A stretch of DNA of 32,043 nt from assembly GCA_039208045.1 (NCBI GenBank), contig JBCCRH010000011.1, forward strand, positions 1 to 32,043, read 5' to 3'. This document shows, piece by piece, positions 7,101-14,383 of this stretch. Every line of letters begins with the position of its first letter. The first letter of the stretch is position 1. The stretch is from JBCCRH01 sp039208045 (GTDB lineage: Bacteria > Bacteroidota > Bacteroidia > Chitinophagales > Saprospiraceae). The position numbers were made by a program, and so were the translations under genes. The notes below the pieces were generated by a model. That model ran no database searches, was not told the origin of the DNA, and saw nothing but the letters and a program-made list of their open reading frames with translations.

Positions 7101-9775
7101 ATGGCGATGATGGCAGGGCACGGGAGGCTGCTACCATGCTTCCTTTCTCTGTCGACAAAGCAATCTACGAGCCTGGCGAGACGGTGCAGATTAAAATACC
7201 AATGGGTGAAGAAGGGCGTGCTTTAATTACACTAGAGAATGGTACCAAAGTTATTCAATCCTTTTGGGCGACTGCTACTAAGGGTGAAAATACCTTCAGT
7301 TTTGAAGCGACAGAAGAAATGACACCTACGGTATATGCTCATGTTGCACTCTTACAGCCTCATGCGCAAGTCAAAAACGACCTGCCTATTCGCATGTACG
7401 GCGTTATTCCGATTAAGGTGGAAAATCCAGATTCGTACCTACAGCCAGAAATTGCAATGCCGGAAGTATTGCAACCAGAAGCACCATTTACCTTGGAGAT
7501 CAATGAAAAAAGTGGCGCCCCCATGGCCTATACAATAGCAGTAGTGGATGAAGGGCTATTAGCGCTCACGCGCCATAAAACGCCGGATCCGTGGAACACC
7601 TTCTATGCCAGGGAAGCACTAGGGGTGCGGACTTGGGATGTATTTGATAAAGTACTGGGTGCGTATGGTGGCGAGCTGGAGCGCATACTGAGCATTGGTG
7701 GTGATGGAGCAGAGGCTGTAAATCCTGAAGACCAACGGGCCAATCGCTTTAAGCCGGTAGTGAAACACTTGGGGCCATTTTACCTCAAAAAAGGGAAAAC
7801 GGCCAAGCACACGATCGACATGCCCAACTATGTCGGTTCAGTAAGAACGATGGTGGTGGCAGCCAATAACGGAGCTTATGGCAATGCTGAACAAAGCACC
7901 CCTGTGCGACAGCCTGTCATGGTGCTGGGTACCTTGCCCAGGGTACTAGGCCCAGGTGAGCAAGTGGTATTGCCAGTGAATGTATTTGCCATGGAAAATA
8001 ATGTGCGGGCGGTCAAGGTGAAAGTGGAGGAACTTACTGGGCGAGCTAGTATCGATGGAGGCAATACATTAACTGCCCGTTTTAATGGTACGGGAGATCA
8101 AATCCTCAATTTTGACGTCAACATCAAAGAAGCAGTGGGTGTTGCTCGATTCTTAATTACTGCTGAAAGTGGGAGCAATAAAGCGAAGCACGAAATAGAG
8201 ATTGATATTCGCAACCCCAACCCTTACGTCACCAAGGTAGAAAGTGAGGTGCTTGGGCCAGGTGAAAGCTGGTCGACCGGCTTTGCGCCTGTGGGGATGC
8301 CTGGTACGAACGAAGGAACTCTAGAAGTGTCTAGTATTCCACCGCTCCGCTTAGAAAAACATCTCGATTACTTAATTCGCTACCCTTATGGCTGCCTAGA
8401 GCAGACCCTATCGGGTGGTTTCCCACAATTGTATGTGAATCAGCTTTTAGAACCGACCGATCAGCAGCGCAAAGCGATTCCAAGGAATATCCAGGCCACC
8501 ATTGATCGTTTGCGGAATTTCCAGCTCAGTAATGGAGGCTTTGCCTACTGGCCAGGAAATGCAAATGCGGATCAATGGGCTTCTAGCTATGCCGGGCATT
8601 TCTTGCTCGAAGCTAAAGCGCTGGGCTACGCTGTGCCACAAAATATGCTGGATAATTGGAAGCAATTCCAAAAAAAGACGGCCAGAATGTGGAATCCTGA
8701 CTGGCAGCGTTATGGCTTTTACAGCCAAGGCACCAGCAATCTCACGCAAGCTTATCGCCTCTACACCCTTTCTTTAGCCAAGCAGCCTGATTTTGCTTCG
8801 ATGAACCGCTTACGCGAACAATCGGGCTTGCAGTCTTCTGTACGCTGGCGTTTGGCAGCAGCCTATGCCGTTGCAGGTAAGGCTGAGGTAGCAAAGGCCC
8901 TAATTAAAAATACGGCTATTAATGTGCAAGATTACCGAGAGCTCTCTTACACCTACGGCAGCGGCATGCGCGATCGGGCAATGATCCTGGAGACCCTTAC
9001 CATTTTGGGCAACCAAAAAGAAGCTGCTATACAAGTGAAAACGATTGCTGACCAGCTAAATGCCAACCGATGGTGGAGTACGCACTCTGTTTCGTATGCC
9101 CTCTTGGCTATTGGGAAGTATGTGGGAGATGGCAAAGTAGCGGACCAAATGAGCTTTGCTAGTACTATCGGTGGGCAGCAAAAAAAACAAGGTGCGAATA
9201 AACCTATCCTACAGATGGAAGTGCCTATGGAAGAAACCGCCAATAAAAAGGTGTCGCTAAAAAATACGGGTAAGAATACACTTTTTGCCAATCTTATCCT
9301 ATCGGGCCAACCCTTAGCAGGACAAGAGGAAGATTTATCCAATGACTTAATTATGAGCGTTATGTATAAGGATTTGAGTGGCAAATCAATCGTACCCAGT
9401 TCTATTCCTCAAGGCACTGATTTCATAGCAGAAGTAACCATTAGTCACCCCGGGCAACGCCCTGATTACTATCGAGAGCTGGCGCTCAATCAGATTTTCC
9501 CATCGGGTTGGGAAATACTCAATACACGCCTAACTAATGTACAGAATGTAAAGCAACAAGCTCGCCCCGACTATCAAGATTTTCGCGATGATCGGGTGTA
9601 TACCTTCTTCGATTTACCAGCGAGTGGCACCAAGACGTTTGTCATCCAACTTAATGCGGCTTACCGTGGGCGTTTTTACCTGCCCGCCGTCAATTGCAGT
9701 GCAATGTATGACAATACGATTAGTGCTACCCAAGCGGGGCAATGGGTGGAGGTCGTTGCTCCCAATGAAGGCTAA
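4172..9775 (+). CDS. Alpha-2-macroglobulin-family lipoprotein with CLEQ thioester motif
   Basis: This 1867-residue protein starts with a lipoprotein signal ending LWSC (Cys23), so it is probably membrane-anchored. An Ig-like MG region begins near residue 40 (ISVQFSQAVV, LRFTPDEPLPSGTNY). Typical bacterial A2M strands follow (YADRGVWRPGDSVYLNF near 630, VDKAIYEPGETVQIKIP near 990), then the A2M core (YVGSVRTMVVAANNGAYG near 1220). The thioester motif Y-G-C-L-E-Q has Cys1408 and Gln1411 intact, followed by an alpha-helical toroid. In this family a protease that cleaves the bait region is trapped through the activated thioester. In proteobacteria such genes often pair with pbpC; here the next gene, three bases away and convergent, is ribH. 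Protease inhibition as the role is inferred from the family. Confidence 0.93.
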   Translation: MFLTSTTTRATLILVLFFSLWSCNQQQEPQNQALPENLGDYIYAFTSGNIARTNTISVQFSQAVVDQTKAGQTADKDLLTFSPNIAGSLSWEDAQTLRFTPDEPLPSGTNYQATVRLKSLFDQVSSNLKTFQFDFRTKDQYFDITYNGLQTPNPKQLGIQEFSGQLVTTDLAEEELVEQVLAAKQAGKVLPIRWAHLNGGTVHEFTIEQINRSKNASQVELSWNGQAISVETSGTYPIEVPALGDFKVLSARVIQGDEQHILLTFSDPLKANQDLNGLITISNYNGSYRYLIDGAQVRVYPSSRVVGERTIRIEAGVRNTGNTRMAIAGDWSVSFEDVKPQVRLVGRGVIMPNSEGLIFPFEAVSLNAVEVEIFKIFNNNILQYLQSNNIDEGYDLYRVGRIIMQKRIALSNLNPEASSSRWTRYALDLQDLIDQDPDAIYQVRIGFRPEYATYYCEGQAEAATDNMTLAQTTANGAYKSIMQGWYGINGWYEDYDWSHRDNPCKPAYFNSERFLQRNVIASNLGIVAKQGKDGSFFAALTDIRTTTPIAGATVSVYDFQQQLLQSATTGPDGFASLTLNTEEEPFVLIATKGKEKGYLKVRGGNALSMSRFDVQGVATQKGLKGFLYADRGVWRPGDSVYLNFILEDKTKAVPANLPINFELYDAKGQLYTKRTSTTNVNSIYPLHFNTSPDDATGNWRATVKVGGASFSKTIKVETVKPNRIKIDLGLAGKTLRSTDNPLNTALTATWLHGAPASQLKAQTEIQLDYTRTTFKNYKTYAFDDPARKVRSTQARTIFDGTLDANGQAPIKSDLNGSQLLPGKVNVRFKTRVFEKGGDFSTDQLSTPYSPFPTYAGVELPTDKYGRHQVDVKDKSNLRFVAVDEGGKAVAGRKLSIGVYSVNWRWWWDRGSDNVSRYNSKDHYSAIQTQSVTTNASGEASWPLKVDNWGRYLIRVCDTESGHCSGDYLYAGSPWYGDGDDGRAREAATMLPFSVDKAIYEPGETVQIKIPMGEEGRALITLENGTKVIQSFWATATKGENTFSFEATEEMTPTVYAHVALLQPHAQVKNDLPIRMYGVIPIKVENPDSYLQPEIAMPEVLQPEAPFTLEINEKSGAPMAYTIAVVDEGLLALTRHKTPDPWNTFYAREALGVRTWDVFDKVLGAYGGELERILSIGGDGAEAVNPEDQRANRFKPVVKHLGPFYLKKGKTAKHTIDMPNYVGSVRTMVVAANNGAYGNAEQSTPVRQPVMVLGTLPRVLGPGEQVVLPVNVFAMENNVRAVKVKVEELTGRASIDGGNTLTARFNGTGDQILNFDVNIKEAVGVARFLITAESGSNKAKHEIEIDIRNPNPYVTKVESEVLGPGESWSTGFAPVGMPGTNEGTLEVSSIPPLRLEKHLDYLIRYPYGCLEQTLSGGFPQLYVNQLLEPTDQQRKAIPRNIQATIDRLRNFQLSNGGFAYWPGNANADQWASSYAGHFLLEAKALGYAVPQNMLDNWKQFQKKTARMWNPDWQRYGFYSQGTSNLTQAYRLYTLSLAKQPDFASMNRLREQSGLQSSVRWRLAAAYAVAGKAEVAKALIKNTAINVQDYRELSYTYGSGMRDRAMILETLTILGNQKEAAIQVKTIADQLNANRWWSTHSVSYALLAIGKYVGDGKVADQMSFASTIGGQQKKQGANKPILQMEVPMEETANKKVSLKNTGKNTLFANLILSGQPLAGQEEDLSNDLIMSVMYKDLSGKSIVPSSIPQGTDFIAEVTISHPGQRPDYYRELALNQIFPSGWEILNTRLTNVQNVKQQARPDYQDFRDDRVYTFFDLPASGTKTFVIQLNAAYRGRFYLPAVNCSAMYDNTISATQAGQWVEVVAPNEG

Positions 9776-9778
9776 AAG

Positions 9779-10294
9779 CTAAAAGCCAATTTGTGGTTTA
9801 GAGGTCTTAAAGTTTTCCTTTAAGGCCGCCATTCTGATGGCTGTTACAGCTGCTTCCACGCCTTTGTTGCCGTGCTTTCCGCCAGCGCGATCCTTGGCCT
9901 GCTCCATGGTATTTGGCGTAAGCACCCCAAAAATAAAGGGCTTGCTAGACAGCGCGCTCAAGGTAGTTAAGCCATTGGCAACAGCTTGATTGATATATTC
10001 GTTGTGGTTCGTTTCTCCTTTGATGACACAACCGAGGCAAATAACGGCATCTGCTTTGTGATACGAGGCTAACATCTTAGCACCAGCGGGCAATTCGAAG
10101 CTACCAGGCACTTGTGCTACATGGATATTTTCTTCTTTGGCGCCGTGCTTCACCAAGGTATCGTAACAAGCTTCATAAAGGGCATGCGTAATCTCAGCAT
10201 TCCACTCTGAAACGACGATACCAAAAGTCATCTTCTCGGCAGAGGGCATGCTATCTTCTGAATAATCTGATAAATTTTTGAGGGCTGTTGCCAT
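9779..10294 (-). CDS. ribH: 6,7-dimethyl-8-ribityllumazine synthase
   Basis: Lumazine synthase condenses 5-amino-6-ribitylaminouracil with dihydroxybutanone phosphate in the penultimate step of riboflavin synthesis. The 171-residue protein has the standard elements: FGIVVSEWNAEIT (substrate-binding Trp/Asn), PGSFELPAGAKML, GCVIKGETNHNEYI with the catalytic His region, and the C-terminal GNKGVEAAVTAIRMA helix. A 20-residue N-terminal extension before the core is modest. The gene is convergent with the macroglobulin gene (three bases between stop codons) and lies downstream of a TPR gene on the same strand. Confidence 0.97.
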   Translation of the reverse strand: MATALKNLSDYSEDSMPSAEKMTFGIVVSEWNAEITHALYEACYDTLVKHGAKEENIHVAQVPGSFELPAGAKMLASYHKADAVICLGCVIKGETNHNEYINQAVANGLTTLSALSSKPFIFGVLTPNTMEQAKDRAGGKHGNKGVEAAVTAIRMAALKENFKTSKPQIGF

Positions 10295-10368
10295 GTTTTT
10301 TGTGCTTTGATTCGTAAAGAAGTGTGCAAATTAACGCTTCCTATCACCCATTGTTGAGCGGATGGCAC

Positions 10369-10404
10369 AAAAAAAGCCGTCCACCCGTGCGAACAGCTTT
10401 TTTT
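10369..10404 (-). terminator. Rho-independent-like terminator after the TPR gene
   Basis: A run of seven A followed by GC is mirrored by GC and seven T, with an inner GT/AC pair after one mismatch. Read on the minus strand this is a hairpin followed by a T tract, placed 20 bp after the stop codon of the TPR gene. It probably separates that gene from ribH, at least partly. The stem is AT-rich, so its strength is doubtful. Confidence 0.5.
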
Positions 10405-10423
10405 GCTAATCATTTATCTTCAC

Positions 10424-11113
10424 TTATTGTGTTACTCTAGAGATATACTTATCAATTTGAGCACCCTCCGTAGTCGTTGGAAACTCATTCTTGATCCGCT
10501 CGTAAGCTTCTTTTGCTTCCGCAAATTCACCATTGCGCTCGTGTAGTAAGCCTAGTTTTTTCAGGTAGTAAGTGGTCAATACTTCGTTATCACCAGCATT
10601 TACTGCTTTTTGGTAGTAACGGAAAGCCTCGTCATAGTCTCCCAATTCGGAGTAGGCATCTCCCAACACCCCATTCTTCATAATAGGGGTAATATCTCCA
10701 CTCGGACTAAACCCGTTTAGTAAGTCGATAGCTGCTTCGTATTCCCCTATATTGAGGTAAGAAACCCCTGCATAGTATTTTGCAATGTTGCCGCTTGGCG
10801 TTCCGCCGTACGACTCAATAATATCTAAAAAGCCCAAGGCCCCACCGCCAGGATTAGTCAGTGCTAAAGCGAAAGAATCGCGCTCAAATTGATACTGTGC
10901 CTGCATCATTTGCTCCACTGCTTCTTCTGCCTGTGGTGCTTTGTAAAAGTTGTTGTACGCAAAAATACCACCCACTAGCAGTACCGCTGCTGTCAATACG
11001 CCAAACACTAGGGTCTGGTTTCGCTCAAAAAAGTTTTGCGCATTATCTCTTACTTCAATAATGTCTACTAGCGTTTCATCCGCTTTCTTATTCGACTTTT
11101 TTCTTCTTGCCAT
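10424..11113 (-). CDS. Membrane-anchored tetratricopeptide repeat protein (YfgM-like layout)
   Basis: The 229-residue protein has a basic N-terminus (MARRKKSNKK) and one membrane segment at about residues 34-53 (LVFGVLTAAVLLVGGIF), followed by a periplasmic helical region. TPR units are visible: IAKYYAGVSYLNIGEYEAAIDLL (about 110-132), GDAYSELGDYDEAFRYYQKAV and LGLLHERNGEFAEAKEAYERI. This matches the single-anchor TPR layout of YfgM-type proteins, which are reported to work around periplasmic chaperones in proteobacteria. In this organism it is probably a scaffold protein; its partner is unknown. It lies upstream of ribH on the same strand, separated by a hairpin. Confidence 0.8.
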   Translation of the reverse strand: MARRKKSNKKADETLVDIIEVRDNAQNFFERNQTLVFGVLTAAVLLVGGIFAYNNFYKAPQAEEAVEQMMQAQYQFERDSFALALTNPGGGALGFLDIIESYGGTPSGNIAKYYAGVSYLNIGEYEAAIDLLNGFSPSGDITPIMKNGVLGDAYSELGDYDEAFRYYQKAVNAGDNEVLTTYYLKKLGLLHERNGEFAEAKEAYERIKNEFPTTTEGAQIDKYISRVTQ

Positions 11114-11198
11114 TTTATTCTTTCGTTTGTTAAGGATTGGCCTTCGGCACCCCCATTTCTTATGGGCTACCTAAAAACCACGCAAAAATAAACAATCT

Positions 11199-11230
11199 TT
11201 TGAAAACGGGAAATAAAGGGTTTATACTTG
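11199..11230 (+). promoter_or_regulatory. Bacteroidota-type promoter for the Crp-family gene
   Basis: TTTG (11199-11202) and TATACTTG (11223-11230) are separated by 20 bases, with one mismatch to the TAnnTTTG box. The box ends 21 bp before the ATG of the regulator gene. Confidence 0.55.
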
Positions 11231-11251
11231 CACTATTAAATATTCGTTTTC

Positions 11252-11815
11252 ATGGAGATCCTGCAATCTTATATTCAATCCAAAGTTCACCTTCCGGAAG
11301 TGCAGCTTCAAGAAATTTTAGCAGCTTTCCAAGCAAAAACCTTTCAGAAAGATCAAGCAGTGATCCGAGAGGGACAGTATGTCACCAAATACTATTTCAT
11401 TGCTTCGGGAGGCATTCGTATTGTTCTGGATACTCCTGAAAAAGAGATTACCGCATGGCTCATTTTTGAGCAAAACTTTTTTAGCGACTTACAAGCTTTG
11501 CGATCTGGGCTAGCTTCCAAAGCGACTATTCGATCTATTGGCGAGTCGGAAATCTACAGTATCGAAGCAAAAAAAATGCACGATTTCTATGCTCGCTTTC
11601 CTAAATGGGAAACCTTTGGGCGCCTTATTATGGAGGATGCCTTTTTGAATGTAGTCGAATCTCTAATTTCTTTCCAAGCGATGGATGCGGAGACGCGATA
11701 CTTACAGCTCCTTGAAAAATCAGAAGCTATCCACCGCGTGCCACTCAAGCAACTCGCTTCCTACCTCGGCATTACGCCCAATTCATTGAGTCGAATTCGA
11801 AAAAATATCCGCTAG
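11252..11815 (+). CDS. Crp/Fnr-family transcriptional regulator
   Basis: The 187-residue protein has a cyclic-nucleotide-binding-like beta-roll at about residues 20-110 (KDQAVIREGQYVTKYYFIASGGIRIV), then a dimer helix. A short C-terminal helix-turn-helix follows (VPLKQLASYLGITPNSLSRIRKNI). The family signature MDAETRYLQLLEK before the HTH is typical of the many Bacteroidota Crp-like proteins of unknown ligand. No cysteines arranged for an Fe-S cluster are seen, so Fnr-type oxygen sensing is unlikely. The next three genes lie on the same strand after a palindrome, which makes them the obvious candidate targets. Confidence 0.88.
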   Translation: MEILQSYIQSKVHLPEVQLQEILAAFQAKTFQKDQAVIREGQYVTKYYFIASGGIRIVLDTPEKEITAWLIFEQNFFSDLQALRSGLASKATIRSIGESEIYSIEAKKMHDFYARFPKWETFGRLIMEDAFLNVVESLISFQAMDAETRYLQLLEKSEAIHRVPLKQLASYLGITPNSLSRIRKNIR

Positions 11816-11823
11816 GCTCCATT

Positions 11824-11841
11824 AATTACCATTTGGTAATT
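11824..11841. promoter_or_regulatory. 18-bp palindromic operator candidate for the downstream gene set
   Basis: AATTACCATTTGGTAATT is a perfect palindrome nine bases after the regulator stop codon. About 20 bp downstream CATCTTTG (11862-11869) differs by one base from the TAnnTTTG box and has no good TTTG element at the right spacing. The centre of the palindrome (11832.5) falls near -41 relative to a start site a few bases after that box, the class II activator position for Crp-type proteins. That the upstream gene product binds here is inference. Confidence 0.55.
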
Positions 11842-11926
11842 CTGGTGGCTCTATTTCCCTGCATCTTTGTAGTGTCCTCAGCAAGAGGGTACACTTCAAT
11901 TGATCACAAAACTAATTTCTACTACT

Positions 11927-12865
11927 ATGAAAAAATACAGGATTGTATTTTTACTGGCACTGCTATGCCTTTATCAAACTGCTAAGGCTCAGGTTACTGG
12001 CGAGGTCAATGTGCTTGACCGAGATATGTTCTACTTCCATTATACGCCACCCAATGTTATCTCTGACGACTTTGAATATCAACGGTTTAGTGGGAAGCTC
12101 AGCCTACCACCTATCCGTATCGGCCAGCTATCGCTCTTCAATACCTTTGGCCTCGATGTACACCGCTTTAACTACAAAGATGATAGCATTGGCGAAAGCT
12201 CAAGTGCGCTCGACCAGTTCTACAACATCAATTACAGCCTAGTTGCTGCTTACCGACTGTCGGATAAATGGTCGATTAATGCGATTGTTTCCCCTTTTAT
12301 TACTTCTAATTTAGAAGAAGACTTATCATCGGATGATGTGGGTATTAATGGCAATCTTTTTGCAGAATATACGCTCATGCGAAGACGGGGAGGTTACTTT
12401 AAGTTTGGAGCAGGCGTGACTTACGTTACGTTCAACGGGACGCCCCAGCTGGTGCCACTTACCCACATCAAAGCTCGCCTCAATGAGCAGTGGTCGTTTG
12501 TACTTGGTATACCAAATACTTACGTAAAATGGGACATCAACAACAAACACTCCATTAAAGTATTGGCTGATTTGAATGACTTCTCTGCAAACCTCAGTGG
12601 CCCAACTGCTGTAAGCCAACTTGACCAAGCTGATCGCGCTGTTTTCACAGTTGTTTCCGCTGGGGCGGAATACAATTATTGGGTGACGCCTTCTGTAGGA
12701 ATCCTCTTCAGAGTCACCCAAGCAGTCTGGAATGATTATGAGCTCCGCGATGCAGATGACCAATCGCTACACGACTTTGATGCCGATTTTAAACAACCTT
12801 TTGTGAGTATTGGCATCAAGTTTAATCCGATCAGAAAAATTCAAAATAGTCTAAGACCATTCTAA
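11927..12865 (+). CDS. DUF6268-like outer-membrane beta-barrel protein
   Basis: The protein has 312 residues from the ATG at 11927. A longer frame from a TTG at 11900 is rejected because the ATG begins directly with a signal peptide (KKYRIVFLLALLCLYQTAKA, then Q). The mature part alternates hydrophobic and polar residues with frequent aromatic turns, as in outer-membrane barrels. Blocks such as WSINAIVSPFITSNLEEDL, NEQWSFVLGIPNTYVKW and KHSIKVLADLNDF resemble the DUF6268 family of Bacteroidota. Its cargo or partner is unknown. It opens a three-gene set with the membrane protein and the NmrA-like gene, behind the 18-bp palindrome. Confidence 0.75.
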   Translation: MKKYRIVFLLALLCLYQTAKAQVTGEVNVLDRDMFYFHYTPPNVISDDFEYQRFSGKLSLPPIRIGQLSLFNTFGLDVHRFNYKDDSIGESSSALDQFYNINYSLVAAYRLSDKWSINAIVSPFITSNLEEDLSSDDVGINGNLFAEYTLMRRRGGYFKFGAGVTYVTFNGTPQLVPLTHIKARLNEQWSFVLGIPNTYVKWDINNKHSIKVLADLNDFSANLSGPTAVSQLDQADRAVFTVVSAGAEYNYWVTPSVGILFRVTQAVWNDYELRDADDQSLHDFDADFKQPFVSIGIKFNPIRKIQNSLRPF

Positions 12866-12867
12866 GT

Positions 12868-13272
12868 ATGCACACCATCAATAATTCACCATCGACGCCT
12901 CTATTTGGCAGAAAGCAGTTTTTAAAAGCTGCCCTCCCCTCCTATTTTGCTCCTTGGATTACGCCGGGCTTGCCCGCGTATTTCATGGGCAATGAGGAAC
13001 TTCTACGAGCAAGTTATACCAGCATTGCCATACCGTCACTACTAGCTACAATAATATGCTTTTTCATCTTGGCCTACTTTCAGCGAAAGCAAATCTTTTT
13101 GTTGCACCGCTTTCGAATGGTCTTCTTGCTTGGTATTCCAATGATTTTACTAGCACTCCTATTGGTATACCTGCTGAATTTGGAAGCGTATACCTTTGAT
13201 ATTGTACTTTCCGCCTTTATTGGAACAGCCATTGTTACCCTCACGAATCCACTTCAAAAAATAGCTGTATGA
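12868..13272 (+). CDS. Small multi-spanning membrane protein, unknown function
   Basis: The 134-residue protein is not recognised. Hydrophobic segments lie at about residues 50-70 (SIAIPSLLATIICFFILAYF), 82-104 (MVFLLGIPMILLALLLVYLL) and 108-126 (FDIVLSAFIGTAIVTL), with a weaker one near 22-40. It is therefore an inner-membrane protein with three or four spans joined by a basic loop (QRKQIFLLHRFR). The gene starts two bases after the barrel gene and its stop overlaps the next ATG by four bases (ATGA), so it is translationally coupled to the NmrA-like gene. No function is proposed. Confidence 0.75.
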   Translation: MHTINNSPSTPLFGRKQFLKAALPSYFAPWITPGLPAYFMGNEELLRASYTSIAIPSLLATIICFFILAYFQRKQIFLLHRFRMVFLLGIPMILLALLLVYLLNLEAYTFDIVLSAFIGTAIVTLTNPLQKIAV

Positions 13273-14177
13273 AAAACTATCAGAAAACGATCGTTGTCTT
13301 TGGCTGCACTGGCACAATTGGTAGACATGTTTTGCAGAATTTGATACCAAAAGATTGTAACGTTAGAGGGGTACTGCGGCATCCTAGCCGCCAACATCCT
13401 ATCTCAGTCAATGGTTACACTAATCTTACTTATGTCAGCGCCAACTTAGCTAACCCAAATGAGGTCAATGCTGCTTGCATGCACGCAGATGTTATTTTTC
13501 TACTCACTGCTACACACCCCAATCAGGTCGAGTATGAACAGAATGTCATCGAAGCGGCCCAGAAATATGGGATCAAGCGAATCGTCAAGCTCTCTGCACC
13601 TGATATTCAGCCGGTGGAGTTGGTAGAAGTCGCCAAATGGCACCGCACAATTGAAGCAGCACTTGATCGCAGTGGCATCGAATATTGTTGCCTGCGCCCC
13701 TATGCCTTCATGCAGAACTGGGAACGCAACACCTTTACGATCCGAAAATTTGGGAAGTTCTTTGGTACAATGGACAATGCGCCTCGCAACTATGTGGATG
13801 CGCGAGATGTAGCGTCCATTGCCACGGACTTACTCTTACAAGAAGCGCCTCTTCCAGAAACTGCTATTACAATCACTGGTCCAGAGGCTATCAATCACTA
13901 CGAAATGGCAGAGCGTCTCTCCACCGTAACCGGCCGAACGATACAGTACATTAATATTCCGAAAGCAGACTTGCTAAAAAATCTCACTAAGCGAGCCAAG
14001 CTCCCCCTCTGGCTCGCCCAACACATCATTGAGCTAGATGAACTGGCCGTAAAAGTACCCGAACCCGCGAGTGATAGTACCGAACAGTATTTACATAAGC
14101 AACCCAGATTGATGAATGAGTACCTTCAGGAATCCAAGGCGCTTTTTGCTAGGGAGCCGGTTTGGAGGGTGTTTTAG
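13269..14177 (+). CDS. NmrA-like NAD(P)-binding oxidoreductase
   Basis: The 302-residue product is an atypical short-chain dehydrogenase/NmrA protein. The Rossmann motif GCTGTIGR (about 13-20) and the following VRGVLRHPSR segment would bind NAD(P)H. KYGIKRIVKLSAP and CCLRPYAFMQNW match the NmrA/quinone-oxidoreductase-like family in which the classical YxxxK pair is missing. Members act as redox sensors or as NAD(P)H:quinone reductases. In this operon, with a Crp-family gene upstream, a role in redox or electrophile stress is possible but only inferred. The start overlaps the stop of the membrane-protein gene (ATGA). Confidence 0.85.
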   Translation: MKNYQKTIVVFGCTGTIGRHVLQNLIPKDCNVRGVLRHPSRQHPISVNGYTNLTYVSANLANPNEVNAACMHADVIFLLTATHPNQVEYEQNVIEAAQKYGIKRIVKLSAPDIQPVELVEVAKWHRTIEAALDRSGIEYCCLRPYAFMQNWERNTFTIRKFGKFFGTMDNAPRNYVDARDVASIATDLLLQEAPLPETAITITGPEAINHYEMAERLSTVTGRTIQYINIPKADLLKNLTKRAKLPLWLAQHIIELDELAVKVPEPASDSTEQYLHKQPRLMNEYLQESKALFAREPVWRVF

Positions 14178-14326
14178 GGGGGTGATCTGGATTTTCACAG
14201 ATTCTCAAAAAGTGATGCTTGCAGAACCTGAGTCCCCTTGGCAGACGATGGATTGGAAGCAATCTTTTGAGGTGTTGGATGGGGTTATGCTTAATATTGG
14301 AGAGATGATAAAAGCGATGTAAATAA

Positions 14327-14362
14327 AAAATGCCGAACTCAAATCATCAAGCTCGGCATTTT
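14327..14362. terminator. Bidirectional terminator between the NmrA-like gene and pdhA
   Basis: AAAATGCCGA (14327-14336) pairs with TCGGCATTTT (14353-14362) around a 16-base loop. A-rich and T-rich flanks make it usable from both sides. It sits between two converging genes. Confidence 0.75.
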
Positions 14363-14383
14363 ATAGTTTAACCAATCAGACAA

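Noticed and set aside
8953..9384. 143-codon open frame on the minus strand inside the macroglobulin gene
   Set aside because: It is fully antisense to a well-supported gene, and its translation shows no signal peptide, motif or family resemblance.
11900..11926. Upstream TTG start for the barrel gene
   Set aside because: The ATG at 11927 begins directly with a good signal peptide; the added nine residues would bury it.
12326..12763. 145-codon open frame opposite the DUF6268-like gene
   Set aside because: Antisense to a protein with a clear signal peptide and barrel pattern; no recognisable features of its own.
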